Positions 7,961-16,600 of a stretch of 46,875 nt of DNA are shown here, in pieces. The notes under the pieces are model-generated. The model ran no database searches and had not been told where the DNA came from. It saw nothing but the letters and a program-made list of their open reading frames with translations. Positions within the stretch are counted from its first letter, which is position 1. Each line of letters opens with the position of its first letter. Source of the stretch: Haloterrigena salina JCM 13891 (GTDB lineage: Archaea; Halobacteriota; Halobacteria; Halobacteriales; Natrialbaceae); contig NZ_AOIS01000048.1 of assembly GCF_000337495.1 (NCBI RefSeq), positions 21,185 through 68,059 of the forward strand. Reading direction: 5' to 3'. The translations under genes were made by a program, and so were the position numbers.

Positions 7961-7991
7961 ATATGGATGTCTTCCGAGTAGCCATCCATAT
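7961..7991. promoter_or_regulatory. Inverted repeat, candidate Lrp operator
   Basis: Perfect 9-bp arms ATATGGATG and CATCCATAT are separated by 13 nt, so the half-site centres are 22 bp apart, about two helical turns. It lies about 50 bp upstream of the exporter TATA box and 75 bp before the Lrp start codon. The spacing suits a dimeric regulator bound to one face of DNA. Confidence 0.5.
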
Positions 7992-8066
7992 CTGGCACCG
8001 ATGTTGTAGATAACTCCAATTACTTCGGTCGGAAGACACATCCCACTACCCGACCAACCTCCGTTC

Positions 8067-8555
8067 ATGGCCATCGACGAACGCGACGTGCGCCTGCTGA
8101 AGGCGATCGCCGAACTCGAGACGGGGAGCCCGGAACGGCTCCACGAGGCGACCGGAATTCCGGTCTCGACGATCCACTACCGGCTCAACAACCTCCGGGA
8201 AGAGGGGATCATCGCGAACGATCGCTACGAAATCGACCTCGAGGAACTCGGGCTCGGCGTCACCGTCTTAGTCGAGGTTCACGCCGACTACCAGGGCTCC
8301 TACGAAGAGTTCGCGGACCGACTGCTGACCGTCGAGGGGGTCACGAACGTCTACTTCACGATGGGCGAGACGGACTTCATCGTGATCGCGCGACTGAGCG
8401 ACAGCGAGATGGTCGAACGGTTGATCGCCGAGTTCGAGCAGCTCGAGGGCGTCGAGCGGACCGACTCGACGTTCGTCATCTCGGCGATCGAGGAACGGGA
8501 CGCGCTCCAGAGCTACGAGTTGGAGACGCTGCTCGAGGAACTGACTGACAAGTGA
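8067..8555 (+). CDS. Lrp/AsnC family transcriptional regulator
   Basis: A 162-aa protein. Residues 1-55 form a winged helix-turn-helix (DERDVRLLKAIAELETGS, then GIPVSTIHYRLNNLREEGII). Residues about 68-145 form the RAM/ligand-sensing domain (GVTVLVEVHADY, YFTMGETDFIVIARL). Such proteins work as dimers or octamers and respond to amino acids or related metabolites. The gene is divergent from the DMT exporter across 180 bp that contain the inverted repeat at 7961-7991, so that exporter is a plausible target along with its own promoter. Confidence 0.9.
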   Translation: MAIDERDVRLLKAIAELETGSPERLHEATGIPVSTIHYRLNNLREEGIIANDRYEIDLEELGLGVTVLVEVHADYQGSYEEFADRLLTVEGVTNVYFTMGETDFIVIARLSDSEMVERLIAEFEQLEGVERTDSTFVISAIEERDALQSYELETLLEELTDK

Positions 8556-8622
8556 GAATCGACCGGACTCGATCGAAGTACGGAACCCGAGTTGAGACGG
8601 ACTCGAGGCGGGGTCGGGGTTC

Positions 8623-10491
8623 CTACGCGCGCTTCTGAATCTCCTCGCGGAGCAGTTCGCTCACGAGGTCGCCGTCCGCCTTGCCGCGCAGGGCGCCCAT
8701 ACACTCGCCCATGAGGCCCGAAAACGCCTGCATCCCTTCTTCTTCGACCTGCTCCTCGTTGCGCTCGACGACCTCGGCGATGGCGTCGCGAACCTCCTCC
8801 TCGTCGGCGCCGCCGAGGCCGGCTTCGTCGGCCGCCTCTTCGGCGGTCCGGTCCGGATCTTCGGCCAACGCGGTCAGCAAGTCCGGCACGCCCTCGTTGG
8901 GGAGGTCGCCACTCTCGGCCATCGCGAAGACGCCCTCGAGGTGCTCCCGCTCGAGGTTCTCGACGGGGACGTCGTCCCGGCGGAGTTCGGTCAGCGTCGA
9001 CTCGAGGGTCGACGCCGCGAGCGTCGGATCGACACCGTCGGCGACGACGTCCTCGAACAGCGGCATGTACTCGCCGTAGGCGACCTGCTCGGCCAGCCCC
9101 TCACCGAGATCGTACTCCTCCTGGTAGCGCTCGACTTTCTCGGTCAGCAGTTCGGGTTCGGGCACCTCGCTCGGATCCGGTTCGACCGGCGGCACGTCCG
9201 TTTCGGGGTACATCCGCGCCGCACCCGGGAGGGGACGGAGGTAGCGGGTCGTCCCGTCGTCGTTCGCGTCGCGGGTCTCCTCGGGGACGCCCTCGAGGGC
9301 GGTCCCGGCGCGCTCGGCGGCGGCGTCGATGGCCGCCTCGGCGACGTCGGTGTCCGCGGCGACGATGGCGACGGCGTCCTCGGGACCGGCGCCGACCGCG
9401 TCACGCAGGTCGTCGACCTCGTCCTCCGTCACGCCGTAGGCCGGCAGTTCGTCCGTGTGGAAGATCCCGCCGGCGCCGTGGCGCTTGGCGTGATCGGAGA
9501 GTTCCGTCCCCAGCCGGCGGTCGGGCGCGATCTCGCGGCCGACGATCCCGTCGAAGCCGTAGAGCGGCACCGCCATCACGGACCCGCCCGAGTTCAGCGC
9601 CCCCGCGATCACGCCGCTGTCGGTGTCCTCGAAGACGCTCGTCACGTCCTGTACCTCGCCCACGGAGGCCTCGCGCTCTGTTAATTCCGCGGCGATGTCG
9701 ACGAGTTCGGCCTGCCGGCCGACCTCATTGCGGACGATGTCGTCGATGTCGTCGAGACTCTGGACGCCCTTGATCTCGACGCGGGCGCCCTCCTCGATGG
9801 AGACGTTGACGTCCTGGCGGATCGTCCCCAGCCCGCGCTTGACCTTCCCCGTCGAGCGCAGGAGCATCCCGATCCGCTCGGCGGCCTCGAGGGCCTGCTC
9901 GGGCGTCGAGATGTCCGGACTCGTGCCGATCTCGACCAGCGGAATCCCTAGTCGATCGAGGCTGTAGCGCACCCCGTCGTCGGTCTCCTCGACGCGCTGG
10001 GCGCTCTCCTCTTCGAGCAGCATATCCTCGATTCCCACGGCACCTTCGCTGGTCTCGATCTCGCCCTCGGTGGCGATCAGCGTCGAGCGCTGGAACCCCG
10101 TCGTGTTCGAGCCGTCGACGACGATCTTGCGCATCACGTGGGCCTGATCGACCGGTTTCATCTCCATGAGCTGGGCGATCTCGAGGGCCGTCTCGAGGGC
10201 CTCGGCGTCCAGTTCGTGGGGCGGTTCGTCGTCCTCCTCGACGAGGCAGGTCGTATCGTACGCGAGGTACTCGAACTCGCGGTCGACCTTGCTCTCTTCG
10301 AGGGCGGCCTGGTCGATCTCGCCCAGTTCGCTCCGCGTCGGGTGGAGGTAGCGCGTGAAGCTGCGCGTCGACTCCTCCGGTTCGCGGAGCTCGGTCGGAC
10401 ACTGGCAGAACAGCTTCGTCGCCGTGTCGAGTTGCTGGTGGATCTCCAGCCCGGCGACGAGTCCGAGCTCGTCGTAATCGTACTCGCTCAT
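8623..10491 (-). CDS. gatE: Glutamyl-tRNA(Gln) amidotransferase subunit E
   Basis: A 622-aa archaeal GatE, the tRNA-binding kinase/transamidase subunit that with GatD converts Glu-tRNA(Gln) to Gln-tRNA(Gln). The N-terminal GLVAGLEIHQQLDT start and the core GLGTIRQDVNVSIEEGARVEIKG region match the GatB/GatE cradle. A GAD insertion domain follows in the middle (about residues 285-400), which separates GatE from GatB. The YqeY-like tail domain ends with SGLMGECMGALRGKADG. I start at ATG 10491 (MSEYDYDELG); a TTTTTTACC element about 29 nt upstream supports it. No gatD lies in this window. Confidence 0.95.
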   Translation of the reverse strand: MSEYDYDELGLVAGLEIHQQLDTATKLFCQCPTELREPEESTRSFTRYLHPTRSELGEIDQAALEESKVDREFEYLAYDTTCLVEEDDEPPHELDAEALETALEIAQLMEMKPVDQAHVMRKIVVDGSNTTGFQRSTLIATEGEIETSEGAVGIEDMLLEEESAQRVEETDDGVRYSLDRLGIPLVEIGTSPDISTPEQALEAAERIGMLLRSTGKVKRGLGTIRQDVNVSIEEGARVEIKGVQSLDDIDDIVRNEVGRQAELVDIAAELTEREASVGEVQDVTSVFEDTDSGVIAGALNSGGSVMAVPLYGFDGIVGREIAPDRRLGTELSDHAKRHGAGGIFHTDELPAYGVTEDEVDDLRDAVGAGPEDAVAIVAADTDVAEAAIDAAAERAGTALEGVPEETRDANDDGTTRYLRPLPGAARMYPETDVPPVEPDPSEVPEPELLTEKVERYQEEYDLGEGLAEQVAYGEYMPLFEDVVADGVDPTLAASTLESTLTELRRDDVPVENLEREHLEGVFAMAESGDLPNEGVPDLLTALAEDPDRTAEEAADEAGLGGADEEEVRDAIAEVVERNEEQVEEEGMQAFSGLMGECMGALRGKADGDLVSELLREEIQKRA

Positions 10492-10663
10492 TGGCGGCCA
10501 CTCGGAGGCGGAGGGGTAAAAAACCGTCCAGTTACGGCCGGACCGACGACAGCCCCGTTCCGCCAGGATTCGGTTTCGCGGCGTCGGTCGCGTGTTCGTT
10601 CTCCCGGGAGGCTCGCGCGTGCCGATCGACTTAATAGCGCGTTTCGACGTATGCTTCCGTACG

Positions 10664-11476
10664 ATGGGGAAACGGGACCGATTCAACGGGGACGCGGAGG
10701 TACTGCATCATCGCGCGGTGAGAACGCCGTTGCCGAACCTCGAGGCCGAGCGGGTATTCCACGAGAACATGATGACCGTCGCGGCGGCCCGCGAGCGGAA
10801 GGCGGACCTGCTCGCCGATCCCGACGTCCCGCTCCTGGACGCCTACGAGGCGGAACTCGAGCGCGTCGCCGAGAGTTTCGAGCGGCGGCTTCGCCGGATC
10901 GTCGGCGACGACTACCGAGCGGTCGCCAGGGCGTACCACCGCGGCGAGCGCGACGATCGACTCGGGGCGATCGCCGCCTACTACATCGAGGGGCTGTGGC
11001 GCATCCAACAGCGGACGACCGTGACGGACATGCTGTTCTCGCCGCTCATCCTCCGCTACCCCGACAGCTTCACGACGAACATCCGATTCGCCGGCGGGTA
11101 CACCACGCCGAAGTCGATCCGCTACGAGTCACCGGAGCACTCGTCGGACGAACTGCCCGACGACTACGCCGAGACCTACTACGAGGAGAGCCGCTACTCC
11201 CAGCGGCGGGCGGCGACGTACCTCAAGGAAACCGCCGAAATCATCCGCGAGGAGTTCCCCGACCCCGACGAAACGACGTTCGAGGAGCGCAAGTACGGCG
11301 GCATCGTCTCGGCGGGCGGTCGTCGCGGATCGGTGTTCTCCGCGATGCTCGAGCGCGTCGAGCCCGAGCCGGATCGCTTCTCGGAGCCGATCGACGGGCC
11401 GACGCTCGTCGAAGCGGGACCGGAAGCGAGGCGGACGGAACGAGCGCTCCGTCTCGAAGGGGAGATCGTCGGCTGA
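10664..11476 (+). CDS. Conserved-looking haloarchaeal protein, unknown function
   Basis: A 270-aa charged, mostly helical soluble protein that I do not recognise. It has helices rich in Arg/Glu around residues 30-85, then an aromatic-rich stretch (AAYYIEGLWRIQQR, near 105-120), a YPDSFTTNIRFAGGYTTPKS segment near 133-152, and a helical C-terminus. There is no signal peptide, membrane segment or cysteine motif. The ATG at 10664 has CTTAATAG about 30 nt upstream, fitting a leaderless transcript. Codon use and acidity match the neighbouring genes. Confidence 0.65.
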   Translation: MGKRDRFNGDAEVLHHRAVRTPLPNLEAERVFHENMMTVAAARERKADLLADPDVPLLDAYEAELERVAESFERRLRRIVGDDYRAVARAYHRGERDDRLGAIAAYYIEGLWRIQQRTTVTDMLFSPLILRYPDSFTTNIRFAGGYTTPKSIRYESPEHSSDELPDDYAETYYEESRYSQRRAATYLKETAEIIREEFPDPDETTFEERKYGGIVSAGGRRGSVFSAMLERVEPEPDRFSEPIDGPTLVEAGPEARRTERALRLEGEIVG

Positions 11477-11539
11477 TCGTCGCGTTGCAGTCGCACGAGC
11501 AAGCCCAACGGCTACGCCCCGCTGTCCGCTCACTCGAGT

Positions 11540-11686
11540 ATGGTCAGACTCTCCACGATCGTACTCGTGCTCGCGATCGTCCTCGGTATCGGTCTCATCC
11601 CGATCCCGGTCATCCCCGGCGTCGGCATCGTCGTCGGGATCTCGGGGATCGTGATCGGAATCATCCTCCGAGTCCTCGGGCACTGA
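11540..11686 (+). CDS. 48-aa membrane protein
   Basis: A 48-codon frame, ATG at 11540 and TGA at 11684-11686, almost wholly hydrophobic: a helix over residues 5-20, a PIPVIPG turn, then a Gly/Val/Ile-rich helix over 27-45 ending with RVLGH. Third-position bias to G/C and the clean helix-turn-helix membrane design argue for a real gene. It follows the 270-aa protein after 63 nt on the same strand and may be cotranscribed. Function is unknown. Confidence 0.55.
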   Translation: MVRLSTIVLVLAIVLGIGLIPIPVIPGVGIVVGISGIVIGIILRVLGH

Positions 11687-11779
11687 GCGCAGTCGCTCGA
11701 GGACCCCGCCGAAACGCCCTCACCCGATACGCGAGGGAGATCACGTCGAACGAGCGGAGACCCAGTCTCCACCGTTCGA

Positions 11780-12340
11780 TCACTCGCTCGAGTTCTCGGC
11801 CGCCGACTCGTTGCCCACCATTCCGTGACCGTGTTCCCCGTGTTCGTGGGGCGCTAAGTCGAACCCGTCGCCCAGTTCGACGTCGCCGCGCATCGCCTCG
11901 GGGTGGTACTCGCAGTAGTACTCCGCGGCGTCCTCGCTGGCCTCGAACGTCATCGAGACCGCCTCGCCCGCTTCCTCCGAGGAGTCGGACTCCTCGAGTT
12001 CCTCGCCGTCCGCGGTCTCGATGATCAGTTCGTGTTCGGCGCCGTCGGCGTTGATCCAGACCAGTTCGTACTCCGTCCCCGCCGCGAGGTCCAGCGTCGG
12101 GTTCTCTTCGCCTTCGATCTCCTCAGGTGCGATGCCGTACCAGTACTCGCTCCGGCCGGCGAGGATGATCGGTCTCTGGTCGGCGTCGTCACCCATACCC
12201 TCGTGAGCGTCCCCGCTGCTCTCGTTACTCTCGTTACTCCCGTTCTCTTGGGCGGTCGCCGCAGTCGCCAGTCCGCTCGCGGCGGCCGTCGCACCGATGA
12301 GCCGCAACGCCGTCCGTCGGGTCGGATCGTCATCGCTCAT
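11780..12340 (-). CDS. Secreted cupredoxin-domain protein (Tat exported)
   Basis: A 186-aa protein. It begins with a twin-arginine signal (RRTALRLIG at 8-16, hydrophobic to about 29) without a lipobox cysteine, so it is probably released or retained through other contacts. Residues about 55-160 form a plastocyanin/halocyanin-like fold. Copper ligands are visible: His103 in GAEHELII, and Cys143, His146 and Met150 in YYCEYHPEAM. The role is likely electron transfer at the cell surface, by analogy with halocyanins. The tail is His-rich (APHEHGEHGHGM), perhaps an extra metal site. I start at ATG 12340, leaving out a 12-residue extension. Confidence 0.85.
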   Translation of the reverse strand: MSDDDPTRRTALRLIGATAAASGLATAATAQENGSNESNESSGDAHEGMGDDADQRPIILAGRSEYWYGIAPEEIEGEENPTLDLAAGTEYELVWINADGAEHELIIETADGEELEESDSSEEAGEAVSMTFEASEDAAEYYCEYHPEAMRGDVELGDGFDLAPHEHGEHGHGMVGNESAAENSSE

Positions 12341-12797
12341 GTGGTTGCGAGATCCGGCGGCCGGAGAAAAAGCCACGTACCCGTCTCTCGAGAAACGACG
12401 TTCTGTGTCCGGTTAGAGCGCGGTTTGTGTGCGAAACTGTGCTAAACTATCTCTAGCTCGGAACAACGGCCGCGGTTTCCGCTCGAGCGCGTGCGCGTTG
12501 CAAGCGTTCTCGACGGCAGCCCTCGGTCGACTGCAGGATCAATCGGCGTCTCCCCGCGATCGCCTTCGGGCAGACTGCGAGTCGACGATCGCTCGTCTTC
12601 CGTCCGAAACTTATGTCACTAGCAAATCAGATGATGGGCGATATTGATGATTGTATTGAACGGTGCGGCTTTACACCGACTTCAAGTCAAATAAATTAGG
12701 TAGTGGGACGAGTCGTCTCACGAAATATGTTATCGAGTCTGGATATCTTCTAATTGAGGCCCAAAAGCGATATATAAGGGTAGAATTTGCCCGGACA
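12341..12797. other. Intergenic region between cupredoxin and acyltransferase genes
   Basis: This 457-bp divergent region is AT-richer towards its right half. It holds an imperfect inverted repeat around 12703-12722 (GTGGGACGA / TCGTCTCAC, one mismatch) and the acyltransferase TATA box. I see no RNA gene and no convincing small ORF. Confidence 0.5.
12771..12777 (+). promoter_or_regulatory. TATA box of the acyltransferase gene
   Basis: TATATAA is centred about 24 nt before the ATG at 12798, so the transcript should begin at or beside the start codon. It supports choosing 12798 over the upstream open codon at 12663. Confidence 0.65.
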
Positions 12798-13913
12798 ATG
12801 TCCGATCGCATCTACAGCATAGATGCAATGCGCATCATTGCGATGGCGTTTATTATCACAATACACACAGACCCGTTCAGAGGGGTCGGTGCATACGGCA
12901 ATATCCTCAACTTCGTTATAGATTCGTCGGCGCGGTTCGCGGTTCCGTTCTTTTTCGTGACGTCCGGATACTTTTTCGCCCGCAAGATCGCTCACTGCGA
13001 TCCGGTCGCGTACTTCGCTGAGCGAGCGGCGACGATCTCGTCAATCTACGTGTTCGGACTGTTACTCTCTGCGCCGGTGTTCCTCGTGGGGTGGGTCGTC
13101 CGCGCCGGTGCCGAGAACCGAGACATCGCGAGCACCGTCGCGCTCAAACTGACCGAGTTCGTCTCGCCGCTCGCGCTCCTGTACTACGGCAATTCGGTGA
13201 GCGAGATCCTCTGGTTCCTGCCGGCGCTGCTCTTCTCGCTCGCGATCATCTGTTCGTTCGCCGTCTTCGACGCCACGAAATACCTGATTCCGATTTCGCT
13301 CGGCCTCCACGTCGTCGGCCTCCTCGGATCGAGCTACACGATGTTCGTGGACGTGCCGTTCGAAGTCAGAGACGCGCTGTTCTTCGGACTCTTTTACACC
13401 AGCCTCGGGTACGCGCTCCACTCGAGCGAGTGGCGACCGGGTCCCGATCGAAGCGCGCTCTTTCTCGGCGCGACCGTCCTCTTCGGCGCGCTCCACCTGG
13501 GCGAACGATACGTTCTGGGATACGTCGTGACGGACGAGACGTTGGGTCACGGCATCTATACGTCGAGTTACACGATCGCGACAGCGCTGGTCACGCTCTC
13601 GCTGTTCCTGTTTCTCCTGTCGCGCCCGACGCTCGGTGCGCGGACGCCGCTCCCCGACTTGGGGAAGTACGCCGTCGGCGTTTACGTCGCGCATCCCGCC
13701 GTTCTGTTCGCGCTCGAGACCGCGGCCGAGGTGCTCGAGGGAATGGGGTACGAGATTCAAACCACGCTCCTGTGGCACGTCGCGTTGACTCCGGCGACCT
13801 TCTTCGGAGCCTTGCTCGTCTATATCGGGGCACACCGCGTCGGCGCGATCGAGATCGGCGGCTCCCACCTCCCGGGCGTTCGATCGATCGGGAAGTACGT
13901 ACAGCGTCAGTAG
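12798..13913 (+). CDS. Acyltransferase-3 family membrane protein
   Basis: A 371-aa integral membrane protein with about ten helices. It opens with the family pattern YSIDAMRIIAMAFIITIHTD, in which the early Arg (DAMR) and the His in ITIHTD match the active-site region of acyltransferase 3 (OafA/YrhL-like) enzymes; PFFFVTSGYFF follows. These enzymes O-acetylate or acylate surface glycans and lipids; the acceptor here is unknown. The first 40 codons and the upstream DNA are AT-richer than the surroundings, which may indicate horizontal acquisition. It converges with btuD, with 36 nt between the two stop codons. Confidence 0.85.
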   Translation: MSDRIYSIDAMRIIAMAFIITIHTDPFRGVGAYGNILNFVIDSSARFAVPFFFVTSGYFFARKIAHCDPVAYFAERAATISSIYVFGLLLSAPVFLVGWVVRAGAENRDIASTVALKLTEFVSPLALLYYGNSVSEILWFLPALLFSLAIICSFAVFDATKYLIPISLGLHVVGLLGSSYTMFVDVPFEVRDALFFGLFYTSLGYALHSSEWRPGPDRSALFLGATVLFGALHLGERYVLGYVVTDETLGHGIYTSSYTIATALVTLSLFLFLLSRPTLGARTPLPDLGKYAVGVYVAHPAVLFALETAAEVLEGMGYEIQTTLLWHVALTPATFFGALLVYIGAHRVGAIEIGGSHLPGVRSIGKYVQRQ

Positions 13914-13949
13914 GCGTCGATGTCGTCGCGGTCGGCGTCACCGGCTGGT

Positions 13950-15413
13950 TCAGTCGTTCGAGGACTCGGCCGACACGCCCGAACTCGAGTCGCCGTCCGA
14001 CGAACTCGAGCCGGTATCCGACGAACTCGAGCCGAAATCGACGAGCGGGCGAGCCGATTCCCGTCCGCGTTCGAGCGCGCACCGGATCGCCTCGAGGATC
14101 GTCTCCGGGGTCGCTACGAGCCCTCGCTCCCGTTCCGGAGACGTAGTCGATCCCGCTCGAGACGAGTCATCTTCCGCCCGCGTCGCGATGACGACCGCGC
14201 CGGCCACCGTCTCGACCGCTTCGAGGAGCCGCCGCGTCCCCGCGCCGTCGGAGTCGATCACGCTCTCGGTCACGACCGTCGCGTCGGCGTTCCGAATGCG
14301 GTCCTCGAACGCCGTCAGGTCGGCCGGTGAGAGCGACTCGAACGGCGCCACCTCGAGTCGATCGACCTCGAGCGAACGGGCGGTTTCGGCCGCCGTATCG
14401 CCGCTCGTAACGGGGCCGACGGAAACGTCGAACCGCTCTCCCGCCGTCGCGAGTCGAGCGACGACGCCCGCGGCGGTCTGTCCGCTTCCGAGGACGTGGA
14501 CGCGAACCCGACGGTCGCTTTCGTCCTCGCTGCGGACCCCGACGCCGGCGTCGTTCGGGAACGCCGTCACCGTCTCCGTCCCCGTGATCGGATTCCGCGT
14601 GACCGTCGCGGTCGCGTCGAAGACGTCCGAAAGCGACTCTCCGGTCAGGACGTCTGCCGGCCGTCCGTTCCGATAGATCTCGCCGTCGGCGAGCATCACC
14701 AACCGGTCGCAGTAGCGCGCGGCCAGCTCGAGGTCGTGGATCGCCGCGCAGACGGTCCGGCCCTCCGCGACCAGCTCGCGGACCAGCTCGAGGGTCTCGA
14801 GCTGGTGGTTGACGTCGAGGCTCGCCGTCGGTTCGTCGAGCAGCATGACCGGCGTCGCCTGCGCGATGGCTCGCGCGAGCACGACGCGCTGGCGCTGGCC
14901 GCCGCTGACCTCGTCGATCGGCCGGGCAGCCAACTCGGCGGTGCGGGTGCGCTCGAGGGCCCGTTCGACTACCGCGCGGTCCTCGGGCGTCGGTCCCGAG
15001 AACCGCGAGCGGTGGGGATGGCGCCCCATCTCGACGACGTCGCGAACGGGGAAGGAAAACGACAGCGTCGTGTCCTGCGGGACGACCGAGACCAACTGAC
15101 TCGAGCGCTTCGAGGGGACGTCGTGGACGTCGACGCCGTCGACGGTGACCGTTCCCGAATCGGGCTCGAGCGCGCCGCTGATCAGCCGCAGGAGCGTCGT
15201 CTTCCCGGCGCCGTTGGGGCCGACGAAGCCGACGAACTCACCGGGGTCGACGGTCAGCGAGACGTCCTCGAGTACCGGGAGGTCGCCGAAGGAACGCGAG
15301 ACGCCGTCGACGGCGATCGACGCCGGTTCGACGGACGATTCGGGTTCGGGATCGACGGGTGGGTCCCGGTTGGTGCCGTCGTCGCCGCGTTCGTCGTTTT
15401 CGAAGCCCCTCAC
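13950..15413 (-). CDS. btuD: Corrinoid (vitamin B12) ABC transporter ATPase with C-terminal domain
   Basis: A 487-aa protein. Residues 30-275 are an ABC ATPase of the iron/B12 class: Walker A GPNGAGKT 65-72, signature SGGQRQR near 170, Walker B LLDEP 191-195 and the switch His in AIHD. Residues about 300-450 form an extra alpha/beta domain ([19 protein letters not shown]...) and the end is a Ser-rich, Asp-rich tail. The start is a GTG at 15413 whose bases overlap the btuC stop (GTGA), giving translational coupling. The frame runs open to 16568 through btuC, which is only a shadow. Operon order is btuC-btuD, divergent from btuF. Heme or siderophore uptake is an alternative substrate class. Confidence 0.85.
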   Translation of the reverse strand: MRGFENDERGDDGTNRDPPVDPEPESSVEPASIAVDGVSRSFGDLPVLEDVSLTVDPGEFVGFVGPNGAGKTTLLRLISGALEPDSGTVTVDGVDVHDVPSKRSSQLVSVVPQDTTLSFSFPVRDVVEMGRHPHRSRFSGPTPEDRAVVERALERTRTAELAARPIDEVSGGQRQRVVLARAIAQATPVMLLDEPTASLDVNHQLETLELVRELVAEGRTVCAAIHDLELAARYCDRLVMLADGEIYRNGRPADVLTGESLSDVFDATATVTRNPITGTETVTAFPNDAGVGVRSEDESDRRVRVHVLGSGQTAAGVVARLATAGERFDVSVGPVTSGDTAAETARSLEVDRLEVAPFESLSPADLTAFEDRIRNADATVVTESVIDSDGAGTRRLLEAVETVAGAVVIATRAEDDSSRAGSTTSPERERGLVATPETILEAIRCALERGRESARPLVDFGSSSSDTGSSSSDGDSSSGVSAESSND

Positions 15414-16540
15414 ACCGAATGCACCTCCCGGCGGGTCAGCAGGAACAGGAAGAAGGGCGCGCCGAGCGCGGCCGTGATGATGCCCACGGGAACGATCGGG
15501 GTGTCGATTGCGGGGCCGACGGGCAACGGAAGCCTCCCGAGTCGCGCGATCGTGTCGGTCGCGACCAGAAACGACGCGCCGGCGAGGGCGCTGGTGGGCA
15601 ACAGAATCCGGTGGTCGGGACCGACGAGCAGCCGCATGATGTGTGGGACGACGAGGCCGACGAAGCCGATGACGCCGGCGACGGCGACGCCGGCCGCCGT
15701 GACGAGACTCGCGAGCGCGAGCAGGAGGAGTTTGGTCCGCTCGACGTCGACCCCGAGGTGGTGGGCGTCCTCCTCGCCGAGCAGGAGGACGTTCAAGTCC
15801 CGGGCGTAGGCTAACAGGATCGTCACGCCGACGACCGTCACCGGGAGCGCGAACTTCACGTCGCCCCACGTGCTGTTGCTGAGGTGGCCCATCATCCAGA
15901 CGACGGCCTGTCGGAGGTCGTCGCCGCTCTGGACGAGCATGTACGAGATCATCGCGCCGAGAAACGCCTGGACGGCGACGCCGGCCAACAGGAGCGTCGC
16001 GACCGGCGTCCGTCCGCCCTCGGTCGCGATCGCGTAGACGAGAAACGCCGTCCCCAGCGCGCCGACGAACGCCGAGAGGTGGAGGCTTCCGAACGGGACC
16101 AGCGCCGGAAACGCGATCGCCGCGACCGCGCCCGCCGCGGCCCCCGACGAGACGCCGATGATCGACGGATCGGCCAGCGGATTTCTGAAGAAGCCCTGCA
16201 TCACCGTTCCCGCGGCCGCCAGGGAAGACCCGACCGTCGCCGCGAGGGCGATTCGGGGCAGGCGAATATCCTCGACGATGATCTGGTGGGTCGACTCGAC
16301 CTCGAACGAGAAGAGCGGCGTATACTCGAGGCCGGGGGCCGGCAGTCCGACTCCGATACCCGGAACGATCACCTCCCTGACCACTACGCCCGAAGGAACG
16401 ACGACGGCGTTCAGCATCGCCGCGGCGACCGTCACCGGATCGATACTGACCGCGCCGAGAGCGGCGCTCCCGACGACGACAGCGACGAGCAGCGCCGCGA
16501 GGCCCGCCGACCACGCGACGGTCCGGATCGGGCGCGTCAT
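15410..16540 (-). CDS. btuC: Corrinoid ABC transporter permease (BtuC/FecCD type)
   Basis: A 376-aa FecCD/BtuC permease with about ten membrane helices. Family features include [22 protein letters not shown] near residue 125, the coupling-helix [10 protein letters not shown] and the C-terminal [17 protein letters not shown]. The ATG at 16540 is preferred to a TTG three codons upstream because it sits 30 nt from the centre of the shared TATA palindrome. It overlaps btuD by four bases. The binding protein btuF is encoded divergently next door, and the three make a complete importer. Confidence 0.9.
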   Translation of the reverse strand: MTRPIRTVAWSAGLAALLVAVVVGSAALGAVSIDPVTVAAAMLNAVVVPSGVVVREVIVPGIGVGLPAPGLEYTPLFSFEVESTHQIIVEDIRLPRIALAATVGSSLAAAGTVMQGFFRNPLADPSIIGVSSGAAAGAVAAIAFPALVPFGSLHLSAFVGALGTAFLVYAIATEGGRTPVATLLLAGVAVQAFLGAMISYMLVQSGDDLRQAVVWMMGHLSNSTWGDVKFALPVTVVGVTILLAYARDLNVLLLGEEDAHHLGVDVERTKLLLLALASLVTAAGVAVAGVIGFVGLVVPHIMRLLVGPDHRILLPTSALAGASFLVATDTIARLGRLPLPVGPAIDTPIVPVGIITAALGAPFFLFLLTRREVHSV

Positions 16541-16564
16541 ACATCGCAACCTCGGTTGGGTTAG

Positions 16565-16576
16565 ACAAATATTTGT
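16565..16576. promoter_or_regulatory. Palindromic bidirectional TATA element of btuC and btuF
   Basis: ACAAATATTTGT is a perfect 12-bp palindrome whose centre lies 30.5 nt from the first base of both the btuC ATG (16540) and the btuF ATG (16601). One symmetric AT box can therefore serve two leaderless promoters. It could also be a repressor site. Confidence 0.65.
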
Positions 16577-16600
16577 TGAAGAGCCCCGATTTATCGGCTA

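Noticed and set aside
10138-12024. A 628-codon plus-strand frame covering gatE, the 270-aa gene and more
   Set aside because: It crosses several well-supported genes in other frames and turns into Arg/Pro/Ser-rich sequence; a shadow of GC-rich coding DNA.
16541-16549. TTG start for btuC
   Set aside because: An ATG lies three codons downstream at 16540 and has exact promoter spacing from the palindrome.
13950-16568. btuD extended to an 872-residue protein
   Set aside because: The extra N-terminal part overlaps btuC in another frame and is Arg/Gly-rich nonsense; the GTG at 15413 overlapping the btuC stop is the sensible start.
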